From contig CACLLG010000004.1 of the NCBI GenBank assembly GCA_902607735.1, forward strand, positions 1-43,591: a DNA stretch of 43,591 nucleotides. The letters run 5' to 3'. The stretch is from an uncultured Pelagibacteraceae bacterium (lineage in GTDB: Bacteria; Pseudomonadota; Alphaproteobacteria; Pelagibacterales; Pelagibacteraceae). Below the pieces are notes generated by a model that searched no databases, was not told the origin of the DNA, and saw nothing but the letters and a program-made list of their open reading frames with translations. This document shows, in pieces, positions 7,579 through 15,008 of the stretch. Every line of letters starts with the position of its first letter. Positions within the stretch are counted from its first letter, which is position 1. The translations under genes and the position numbers were made by a program.

Positions 7579-9249
7579 TTAATTTAGTGAGTTATAAACC
7601 CAATTGTCATTTGAAGATTTCATTTCGTGAGGAAGAGGTGCTCCTTGATACATGTTAATTCTAAGCCACTTATCTGATCTTGGATCAAACTTTACTGCTC
7701 CAAAAAAAGAAAGTTTTAAACGAAGCATATCTATGGGTACTAATGAAGCATCAATAGTATTGTCTTGAATTTCAGAGTATGGAAATTTTTCAACAATAAA
7801 AACTCTTCTAACTACATGTCTTAGATCGTCATTGTTCAATAAAAAATTTGCAACAGTTTCTTTTTGATTGTTCTTAGTTAATTTTTCATAAAGTTTTTTT
7901 ATATCTCTAGCTATAGCTAGCGGTTGTTCTAGTTCAGCCCCATGTTCTTCATACCTATTGGCTACTCTGGGTTCTTCTTTGTTTTTTGATATAAACCAAA
8001 AATTACTTGTACTATTTTTGTCTTGAAAATCAATTTCAATAATTGATTTATAATTTTTTTCAATAATTTTTTTAAGATCAAAAACTTTTCTATCTGCTGG
8101 TATATTAAAATATTTTTCTTCTTCAGAGCTCATATTATTTATTAAAGGATCAATGATTGAATCGTAAGGCTCCATCATCATGGACACAATATACTCCACA
8201 CATTCTTCTTGAAGATTTTTTTCAGCCCAGAGATAAATAAGATTCCATAAATAATAATTTTTTTTGAGATTTAAATTTTCTAAATGTTCAAAAAATTTTG
8301 TTAAATCTGTTTTTAAAGAATCAATTTTATTAATTTGATATTGGCTATTAGTTAGCCATGTATCAATATTCTTTTTTGACTTATCAAGGCAATTCTTAAA
8401 AATATTAAAATCATTTTCATTAACATTTTTAATTGATCTAATTTCTTTTAAAGCTTTTTCTCTACAATAAATCCAATTATGCAGAAGAGTTGGGTGATTT
8501 ACTATAAAAGGAGCCATACCAAGACCTGTTGAATTCCCAATTCCCAAATTTCTTGCAATGCTTTCATCCAACATCACGGCTTTTTTTGAATTCTTACATT
8601 TTGAAATATGATTAACTTGGTCAAAAGTAAATTGTCGAACAAGATAAACTAACATCATTTCTAGTCTAAAAGGTCCATAAATTTCTTTTCTATCTTTAAT
8701 TCTAAAACGATCAGCAAGACCAAATTTTCCTGATCCATAAACTGCTGTGGTTCGATATAAATAACCAACTTTTTTTAATAGCTCTTTATCTGGTTGTTTT
8801 CCTTCGCTTAATGAATTCACTACGTGGTCAAATGCTCTTACAGATTTATTTGCTCTTGATAAAGTAAGTTCTTTATAAGTTACCCTTCCTACTTCTTGTT
8901 TAGGTACATTTTTTCTTAAACGATTTATATCTTTCTTCGAGGGTGTTCCATCATGTAAAACAAAAGCTGAGTCCCATTTCGTGGCTATAACTCTATCTGA
9001 TCTTTCTTCTGGTTTTATATGTTGGGCAAAACATACTAACGAATAATTTCTTCCTTTTTTTTCAAAAGAATAAACTGCTGTACCATAACCATCTTTATTA
9101 AGATCAAATAAATTTCTTTTATAATTCCAGCTTTTAAATTCTCTAATGAAACTTCTAAGGAATGATAATTTTGATTGATGGAATGAGCCTAATCTAGATA
9201 GCTTCATCACCATTGATGGTTCCCTTAATTGTATATGTGGTTTATTCAA
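7579..9249 (-). CDS. conserved hypothetical protein, 556 aa, in osmolyte-catabolism operon
   Basis: I do not recognise a characterised family. The protein is soluble-looking, with no signal peptide or clear membrane segment. Regions that look conserved rather than low-complexity include IQLREPSMVMKLSRLGSFH at the N-terminus, YGTAVYSFEKKGRNYSLVCF (about 75-95), VLHDGTPS, GSGKFGLADRFR, GPFRLEMMLVYLVRQFTFDQ, GIGNSTGLGMAPFIVNHP and ANRYEEHGAELEQPLAIARD. Their Gly/His/Asp/Glu content would suit an enzyme. The middle (about 270-400) is more variable and Lys/Asn-rich. Its start overlaps the M19-like stop by 4 bases, and the DUF3726 gene follows after 2 bases, so the three are probably translationally coupled and share a pathway. 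No function is assigned. Confidence 0.7.
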   Translation of the reverse strand: MNKPHIQLREPSMVMKLSRLGSFHQSKLSFLRSFIREFKSWNYKRNLFDLNKDGYGTAVYSFEKKGRNYSLVCFAQHIKPEERSDRVIATKWDSAFVLHDGTPSKKDINRLRKNVPKQEVGRVTYKELTLSRANKSVRAFDHVVNSLSEGKQPDKELLKKVGYLYRTTAVYGSGKFGLADRFRIKDRKEIYGPFRLEMMLVYLVRQFTFDQVNHISKCKNSKKAVMLDESIARNLGIGNSTGLGMAPFIVNHPTLLHNWIYCREKALKEIRSIKNVNENDFNIFKNCLDKSKKNIDTWLTNSQYQINKIDSLKTDLTKFFEHLENLNLKKNYYLWNLIYLWAEKNLQEECVEYIVSMMMEPYDSIIDPLINNMSSEEEKYFNIPADRKVFDLKKIIEKNYKSIIEIDFQDKNSTSNFWFISKNKEEPRVANRYEEHGAELEQPLAIARDIKKLYEKLTKNNQKETVANFLLNNDDLRHVVRRVFIVEKFPYSEIQDNTIDASLVPIDMLRLKLSFFGAVKFDPRSDKWLRINMYQGAPLPHEMKSSNDNWVYNSLN

Positions 9250-10220
9250 TTATTTATCCCTCGGTAAAAATTATACCAATTATTTCCTAGTATGTCATTT
9301 ACCTCGGTTTCTTGAAATCCAACTTTTTTTAAACCTTGTTCTAGATTTTTAAATCCGCGAGCATCTTCAAACCACTTTGGTTGTTCAGGAAAATTTGGAT
9401 TCTTAGAACTGCCTTCTCCGTAATCTTTTGTTTTTGTCCAAGTTCCATTTCTCATCCATTCAACGACTGAATTGGGGTGTCCTATACAAAGATCTGATCC
9501 TATTCCAACTTGCTTAACACCCATAAGTTCAGCTGTTTTAGCAGCCATTTCACAAAAACTTTCAAGAGTGCATTTTGAAGTATCTTTTAAATGATGTGGA
9601 TATAAAGAAAGACCTAGCATTCCTTTAGAATCTGCTAGAGCTTTTAATAGTTCATTAGATTTATTTCTCTTAGCTTCAAACCAGAATGATGGATTGGCAT
9701 GCGTAATCGCAATTGGTTTTGAAGAAAGTTCTATCGCATCAAATGTAGACTTTTCGGCTGAATGAGACATATCTATGACTAGTCCTAACCTATTCATTTC
9801 TTTAATCGCTTCTTTACCCATCCGTGTAACACCACTATCATTTTTTTCATAGCATCCTGTGGCTAATAAAGATTGATTATTATAAGTAAGTTGCATAAAT
9901 CTTGCTCCTAAAGCGTAAACCTTTTCAACTAAGCCAATATCATCTTCGATTGGTGAGCAATTTTGAAAACCGAAAAATATTGCTGTTTTCTTTTCTTGAT
10001 AAGCTTTTTCAATGTCTTTAAAAGTTTTTCCGTGAAAAATTAAATTTTTGTAATCTTGAAAGTACTTGTTCCATACCTCAATATTTTTTTGGACTTCGTT
10101 GAAATCTTCGTGATAAGCAATGGTAACATGAACAGCATCTAATTTTGCCTCATTATTAATCTGAAATATTTCTTTAGACCAATTACAATATTGCAAATTA
10201 TCTATTCGATAATTATTCAT
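9246..10220 (-). CDS. M19 (membrane/renal dipeptidase)-like amidohydrolase-fold protein with altered metal site
   Basis: A 324-aa TIM-barrel protein of the M19 dipeptidase family. Second-zinc ligands look present: the His of VIDMSHS, the His of AITHANPSFW and the Asp of VGIGSD. The first-zinc site is changed: the N-terminal His-x-Asp is not found (the strand reads LDAVHVTIAYHED), and the bridging Glu position reads GFQN. This pattern (GFQN, SPIEDD, MQLTYNNQSLLATGCYE, DSGVTRMG) is as I recall shared by the dipeptidase encoded beside the dimethylglycine demethylation genes of Pseudomonas (PA5396 type). It is therefore probably a conserved betaine-operon subfamily and not a decayed gene. Its 3' end overlaps the 556-aa gene by 4 bases, and the ProW-like permease lies 19 bases upstream. 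Ordinary dipeptidase activity is doubtful. Confidence 0.8.
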   Translation of the reverse strand: MNNYRIDNLQYCNWSKEIFQINNEAKLDAVHVTIAYHEDFNEVQKNIEVWNKYFQDYKNLIFHGKTFKDIEKAYQEKKTAIFFGFQNCSPIEDDIGLVEKVYALGARFMQLTYNNQSLLATGCYEKNDSGVTRMGKEAIKEMNRLGLVIDMSHSAEKSTFDAIELSSKPIAITHANPSFWFEAKRNKSNELLKALADSKGMLGLSLYPHHLKDTSKCTLESFCEMAAKTAELMGVKQVGIGSDLCIGHPNSVVEWMRNGTWTKTKDYGEGSSKNPNFPEQPKWFEDARGFKNLEQGLKKVGFQETEVNDILGNNWYNFYRGINN

Positions 10221-10239
10221 TTTTATGAGTTAATGTATT

Positions 10240-11124
10240 TTATTTCTTTTGTCCACGGTGTTTTTGAATTCTACGACCGTATTCTTGAGTAATTCTATCA
10301 AATATTATCGCTAAAGCTACTATGGCCAAACCATTCAACAATCCTAGAGCTAAGTATTGATTTGAGATTGCTCTTAAAATAGGAACACCTAGACCTTTAA
10401 CACCTATCATGGATGCAATTACTACCATTGCTAGTGCCATCATTATAGTTTGGTTTACTCCTGCAAAAATTGTTGGGAGTGATAATGGTATTTGAACAGT
10501 TGTTAATTTTTGGAATGGAGTTGCTCCATAGGAATCACATGCCTCCAGTGTTTCTTTATCAACTTCCCTTATGCCTAAATTTGTTAATCTAATGACAGGA
10601 GGAACTGCATAAATACAAACTGCAATTAAACCCGGCACTTTACCTATGCCTAGAAGCATTAAAATTGGAACTAAATAAACAAAACTAGGAATGGTCTGCA
10701 TCATATCCAGAACTGGAAGAATAGCTTTTTCAGCTCTTGCAGACTTTGACATAACAACACCGATTGGAATGCCTACAGCTATACATATAATAGTACACAC
10801 AGTGATAATAGCAACCGTAGCCATGCAGTCATTCCACATACCAAAGTATCCAATAAGCATAAATGCTATTGCGCTTCCAAGGACCAACTTCCAACTTCTA
10901 GAACCAAACCAAGCTAAAATACATATAACTAATATTATTATTGGCCACGGTGTTGTTAATAATAATTTTTCTAACCATATTAAAAAAAATAATAATGGAT
11001 CAAAAAAACTTTCTATAGCATCACCATATTTTCTAGAAAATAATCTAAAACTTAAATCAATTCCTTTTTTAAGTTCCATCAGAGGAACTCGTTCCATAAC
11101 AGGAAATTTAGTAAAGAATTCCAT
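10240..11124 (-). CDS. proW: ProW-like permease of a betaine/onium ABC transporter
   Basis: A 294-aa inner-membrane protein. After a short N-terminal segment come hydrophobic helices at about 60-80, 85-105 and 110-130, then the binding-protein-dependent permease core. That core includes MMQTIPSFVYLVPILMLLGIG, the EAA-like loop ACDSYGATPFQKLTTVQIPLSLPT that contacts the ATPase, and terminal helices to about 285. This is the ProW/OpuAB layout for glycine betaine, proline betaine, choline or DMSP uptake. It follows the ProX-like gene in the same direction after 63 bases that carry a strong hairpin. No ProV-type ATPase is encoded in the window, so the transporter must borrow one from elsewhere. 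The substrate specificity cannot be told from the permease. Confidence 0.9.
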   Translation of the reverse strand: MEFFTKFPVMERVPLMELKKGIDLSFRLFSRKYGDAIESFFDPLLFFLIWLEKLLLTTPWPIIILVICILAWFGSRSWKLVLGSAIAFMLIGYFGMWNDCMATVAIITVCTIICIAVGIPIGVVMSKSARAEKAILPVLDMMQTIPSFVYLVPILMLLGIGKVPGLIAVCIYAVPPVIRLTNLGIREVDKETLEACDSYGATPFQKLTTVQIPLSLPTIFAGVNQTIMMALAMVVIASMIGVKGLGVPILRAISNQYLALGLLNGLAIVALAIIFDRITQEYGRRIQKHRGQKK

Positions 11125-11143
11125 TTTATTTTATTAAACTAAT

Positions 11144-11172
11144 AACGAGCCTATTTAGTTAATAGGCTCGTT
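11144..11172 (-). terminator. Perfect 12-bp hairpin between the ProX- and ProW-like genes (attenuator or mRNA-stabilising stem)
   Basis: AACGAGCCTATT (11144-11155) and AATAGGCTCGTT (11161-11172) form a perfect 12-bp stem with a 5-base loop. Read on the minus strand, only a mixed A/T stretch follows, not a solid T run, so full termination is unlikely. Such stems after binding-protein genes usually protect the upstream message or stop part of the transcripts, giving more binding protein than permease. It lies 16 bases after the ProX-like stop codon and 20 bases before the permease start. Confidence 0.75.
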
Positions 11173-11187
11173 AAAATAATTTAGATT

Positions 11188-12216
11188 TTAAAGACCAATA
11201 CCAGCTTTGATTTGTTTAGCAACTTTTGAAGATACCCATTTTTTCCAAACATCTTCGTGTCTAATCAAAAATTCAATTGCTGCATCTGCACCTCCGGCTT
11301 GATTGTCAGCCATATAAACTAGCATTCCATTCATTACAGGACCTGGGTAAGTACGTTTTTTAATGTACTTAACTATTTGTTTTCCGCCCTGTTTTGCAAA
11401 CTTAGATGTAATGATAGTATTTACTTCTGACTTAATCCAAGCAGATGGTTTTGGACTTGCACATTCTTGTTCAGGCTTAACTATACAGCCATTCCAATTT
11501 TCATCGCCTGCATAATCCACACCCCATTCAAGTGGTATTAAACTATATTTTCCAACTATTGAAGTTGGGTTCCAGTAGTATCCTAACCAAGGATCTCCTG
11601 ACTCAGCAGCTTTAGCTATTGAACCATCCAAACCTGCTGCAGAACCTGGGTCAACTAATACCCAACCTTTTTTTTCCATTTCGAAAGCTTTGAAAAGATT
11701 TGCATTAGCTAATTGACATCCCCAACCCGCAGGACAACCTAAAAAAGCTCCTTTTGAAGGATCTTCTTTATAAGGAAACCACTCTGGATGTTCTAAAATT
11801 TCCATTGCAGTCATACCTTTTATTTCTGGAATTTTTTCAATAGTTCCTGGAGTTATCCACCAGCCTTCACCAAGACCAGTGATTGGTGCTTTATTAGCTA
11901 TAACTAAACGACCTTCAGCAACTGCTTTATTTAAAGGTTCGTAAACAGCATTAGCCCATTGTTCAGGGTTCATATCTGGAGCACCTTTTTCATCCATTGA
12001 AGCAAATGTTGGCATCGTTGCGCCTGGTATAAGTTCAACTTCACAACCATAGCCTTTTTCTAATATAACTTTATCAACTTCTGCCATCAGTTCTGCTGAT
12101 GCCCAGTTTTGACTAGCTATAACAACTTTTCCACACTCTGCATTAGCTATTCCACCAAACGAAGTGAAACCTAAAGCAATCACTGCAGAAAGTATTATTT
12201 TTTTAAATGTATTCAT
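11188..12216 (-). CDS. proX: ProX/OpuAC-like periplasmic substrate-binding protein for betaine-type compounds
   Basis: A 342-aa protein with a typical signal peptide (MNTFKKIILSAVIALGF, then a predicted cut after GIANA at about residue 26) followed by the OpuAC-type binding fold. The mature protein is rich in Trp, as expected for cages around onium groups: SQNWASAEL, NPEQWANAVY, GEGWWITPG, GWGCQL, WLGYYWNP and LEWG. It should deliver glycine betaine, proline betaine, carnitine, choline or DMSP to the ProW-like permease. It is the first gene of a six-gene minus-strand operon. A strong Shine-Dalgarno GGGAGG lies 3 bases before the ATG, and the hairpin after the gene probably raises its share of the message. 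Confidence 0.9.
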   Translation of the reverse strand: MNTFKKIILSAVIALGFTSFGGIANAECGKVVIASQNWASAELMAEVDKVILEKGYGCEVELIPGATMPTFASMDEKGAPDMNPEQWANAVYEPLNKAVAEGRLVIANKAPITGLGEGWWITPGTIEKIPEIKGMTAMEILEHPEWFPYKEDPSKGAFLGCPAGWGCQLANANLFKAFEMEKKGWVLVDPGSAAGLDGSIAKAAESGDPWLGYYWNPTSIVGKYSLIPLEWGVDYAGDENWNGCIVKPEQECASPKPSAWIKSEVNTIITSKFAKQGGKQIVKYIKKRTYPGPVMNGMLVYMADNQAGGADAAIEFLIRHEDVWKKWVSSKVAKQIKAGIGL

Positions 12217-12219
12217 TAA

Positions 12220-12245
12220 CCTCCCTTAAATTAATTTTTATATAG
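12220..12245 (-). promoter_or_regulatory. Shine-Dalgarno and possible -10 element of the proX operon
   Basis: On the minus strand GGGAGG (complement of 12220-12225) precedes the ATG at 12216 by 3 bases, one of the strongest ribosome-binding sites in the window. A TATATA-type -10 candidate lies at about 12239-12244. No convincing -35 is seen 16-18 bases further up. Among these AT-rich genes the strong site suggests high translation of the binding protein. Confidence 0.5.
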
Positions 12246-12309
12246 TGATTGAAACATAAATAAGAAATAAATGTAACCGTAAAAAACAACTCATGATTGA
12301 AAAAACTAT

Positions 12310-12325
12310 AATTTCATGTGAAATT
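12310..12325. promoter_or_regulatory. Candidate operator palindrome upstream of the proX operon
   Basis: AATTTCA-TG-TGAAATT is a perfect 7+2+7 inverted repeat about 95 bases upstream of the proX start, in the 164-base gap between proX and ppdK. It has the size of a dimeric repressor or activator site. No regulator gene is present nearby, and in AT-rich DNA a repeat of this length can arise by chance, so it is only a candidate. Confidence 0.3.
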
Positions 12326-12380
12326 TTAATAAAAATATTACTTTTTAACCTTTAGTTTATATTCAAATAAAATTTAAAAG

Positions 12381-15008
12381 TTATTTTTTTTTCAAATAAG
12401 CTTGTGCTGCTGCTAAACGTGCTACTGGAACTCTGTAAGGAGAACAAGATACATAATTCAGTTTAGCTTTTTCACAAAATTCGATACTTGACGGATCGCC
12501 ACCGTGTTCGCCACAAATACCTAGTTTAAGTGATTTTTTTCGCATTCTTCCTCGTTCTGTAGCTATTTTAATTAATTCACCTACTCCTCTTTCATCAATA
12601 CTTACAAATGGATCTTCATAAAAAATATTATTTTCTACATAATCATTCAAAAATTTTCCAGAATCATCTCTGCTTATTCCAAAAGTAGTTTGCGTCAAGT
12701 CGTTAGTTCCAAAACTAAAAAAATCAGCATACTTTGCGATATCGTTAGCTCTTAATGCTGCTCTTGGAAGCTCAATCATAGTACCTACATAATACTTTAT
12801 TTTTATTGAATGAATTTTTTGAATTGCTTTAGCAGTTTTTTCAACCAAATTTCTAAGTATTTTAATCTCAGATGCTGTAGAAACAAGGGGGATCATTATT
12901 TCTGGTATAACCAGCTTTATTTTTTTCTTTTTACATTCAGCTAACGCTTCGAATATAGCTTGACATTGCATTTGGTAAATTTCTGGGAAAGAAATACCTA
13001 GCCTGCATCCTCTGTGTCCTAACATTGGATTCTGCTCATGAAGTTCTATAATTCTAGATTTTATGTCGTTAGTTGTAATGTTTAATTCTTTAGCTATATC
13101 TCCAATATCTTTTTCAGTTTTAGGTAAAAATTCATGTAAAGGAGGATCTAAAAGTCTAACCGTTACTGGCAAGCCGTTCATAATTTTAAATATTTCAAAA
13201 AAATCACTTTTTTGATAAGGAAGTAATTTCGCTAATGCTTCTTGTCTATCTTCCGTTGTTTTTGAAAGAATCATTTGGCGCACTGAAATAATTCTTTTTT
13301 CATTAAAAAACATATGTTCGGTCCTACATAAACCAATGCCTTCTGCTCCAAAATCTCTTGCAATTTTAGTATCCGCGGGTGTTTCTGAATTTGTTCTTAC
13401 TTTAAGTTTTCTAAATTGGTCAGCCCAAATCATCAATTTAGAAAAATCACCAGAAATTTCGGGTTTTACTGTAGGAACTTCTCCAAGCATAACCTTTCCG
13501 CTCCCCCCATCTATGGTAATTACATCCCCTTCTTTGACTATATATTCGTTGGATTTAAAAAGTTTATTTTCATAATCAACTTTAATTTCATTTGAACCTG
13601 AAACACATGGTTTTCCCATACCTCTAGCTACTACAGCGGCATGGCTGGTCATTCCACCTCTTGCTGTAAGTATTCCTTTAGCGGCGTGCATTCCATTAAT
13701 ATCTTCTGGTGACGTTTCGACTCTTACAAGAATAGTATCTTGTTTTTGTTCTTTTAAACTTTCTGCTTCATCTGCTGAAAAAGTAACCTTCCCACTAGCA
13801 GCTCCTGGAGACGCTGGTAATCCAGATGCTATTATTTTTTTTTCAGATTTTTCATCTAAAGTTGGATGTAATAAAGTATCGAGGGTATTTGGATCAACTC
13901 TTAAGATAGCATCTCTATTTAGGATTAATTTCTCTTTAACCATATCTACAGCAATTTTGATTGCTGCTCTAGCTGTTCTTTTTCCTGATCTAGTTTGCAA
14001 CATCCACAGTTTATTATTTTCGACTGTAAATTCAATGTCTTGCATATCTTTATATCTATTTTCTAATTGCTTAAAAATTTTTTTTAACTGTTGAAAAATT
14101 TTTGGCATGGATTTTTCCATGGAAAGTAAATTTTTTGGTGTTCTGGTACCAGCAACTACATCTTCACCTTGTGCATTGATCAAATATTCTCCGAACAATT
14201 CTTTTTTTCCGGTAGATGGATTTCTTGTAAAAGCAACTCCTGTAGCACAATCATTACCCATATTGCCAAATACCATTGCTTGGACATTAACAGCTGTACC
14301 CCAATGATCTGGAATACTATTTATTTTTCTATAAGTTTTTGCTCTTTTGCTATTCCAGGATAAAAAAACAGCGCTAATTGCTTGTGATAACTGTTCATCT
14401 ACATCTTGAGGAAAATTCTTTTTAGTTTTTTCTTTTACTATTTCTTTAAAATTTTTTATTAAGCCATCCCAATCATCTTCTTCGAGCTCGGTATCTTGTA
14501 TTACACCTTTAGTTAACTTATAGTTTTCAATTAGTTCTTCAAAAAAGTGAGACTCTATTCCAAGCACGACGCTGCCATACATTTGGATAAGTCTTCTATA
14601 GCTATCTTTTGCAAATCTTCCGTTTGATGTTTTATTTTTCAGTGCAATTACAGTTTCATCATTTAGACCTATATTTAAAATTGTATCCATCATACCAGGC
14701 ATTGATACTCTTGAACCAGATCTAACCGAAACTAATAAAGGGTTTGACAAATCACCAAATTTTTTTTTTGTTATTTTTTCAATTATTATCAACTCTTTTT
14801 TAGTTTGTTGGATAATTTTTTTTGGTATTTTTTTATTATTTTTATAAAAATAATCACAAGCTTTGGTGGATATTGTAAAGCCAGGTGGAACTGGCAATTT
14901 TAATCTAGCCATTTCTGCTAGATTAGCTCCTTTACCGCCAAGAATATCCTTCGAATTAAGACGAATTTGAGAACCTTGATTATTAAATCTGAAAATTAAT
15001 TTTTTCAA
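12381..15008 (-). CDS. ppdK: pyruvate, phosphate dikinase
   Basis: An 875-aa protein, the usual PPDK length, interconverting pyruvate + ATP + phosphate and phosphoenolpyruvate + AMP + diphosphate in the cytosol. The N-terminal nucleotide-binding domain begins with GGKGANLAEM (24-33) and has SVRSGSRVSMPGMMDT at 94-109. The phosphohistidine is H456 in GGMTSHAAVVARG. The C-terminal PEP/pyruvate barrel has GTMIELPRA, FSFGTNDLTQTT and LGICGEHGGDP with the catalytic Cys. The start is TTG, directly after the glyS TAG (TAGTTG); AGAGGG about 10 bases upstream supports it, and the next Met is only at residue 33. It is the last gene after sppA-glyQ-glyS, so PEP supply is tied to glycyl-tRNA synthetase expression. 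Confidence 0.96.
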   Translation of the reverse strand: MKKLIFRFNNQGSQIRLNSKDILGGKGANLAEMARLKLPVPPGFTISTKACDYFYKNNKKIPKKIIQQTKKELIIIEKITKKKFGDLSNPLLVSVRSGSRVSMPGMMDTILNIGLNDETVIALKNKTSNGRFAKDSYRRLIQMYGSVVLGIESHFFEELIENYKLTKGVIQDTELEEDDWDGLIKNFKEIVKEKTKKNFPQDVDEQLSQAISAVFLSWNSKRAKTYRKINSIPDHWGTAVNVQAMVFGNMGNDCATGVAFTRNPSTGKKELFGEYLINAQGEDVVAGTRTPKNLLSMEKSMPKIFQQLKKIFKQLENRYKDMQDIEFTVENNKLWMLQTRSGKRTARAAIKIAVDMVKEKLILNRDAILRVDPNTLDTLLHPTLDEKSEKKIIASGLPASPGAASGKVTFSADEAESLKEQKQDTILVRVETSPEDINGMHAAKGILTARGGMTSHAAVVARGMGKPCVSGSNEIKVDYENKLFKSNEYIVKEGDVITIDGGSGKVMLGEVPTVKPEISGDFSKLMIWADQFRKLKVRTNSETPADTKIARDFGAEGIGLCRTEHMFFNEKRIISVRQMILSKTTEDRQEALAKLLPYQKSDFFEIFKIMNGLPVTVRLLDPPLHEFLPKTEKDIGDIAKELNITTNDIKSRIIELHEQNPMLGHRGCRLGISFPEIYQMQCQAIFEALAECKKKKIKLVIPEIMIPLVSTASEIKILRNLVEKTAKAIQKIHSIKIKYYVGTMIELPRAALRANDIAKYADFFSFGTNDLTQTTFGISRDDSGKFLNDYVENNIFYEDPFVSIDERGVGELIKIATERGRMRKKSLKLGICGEHGGDPSSIEFCEKAKLNYVSCSPYRVPVARLAAAQAYLKKK

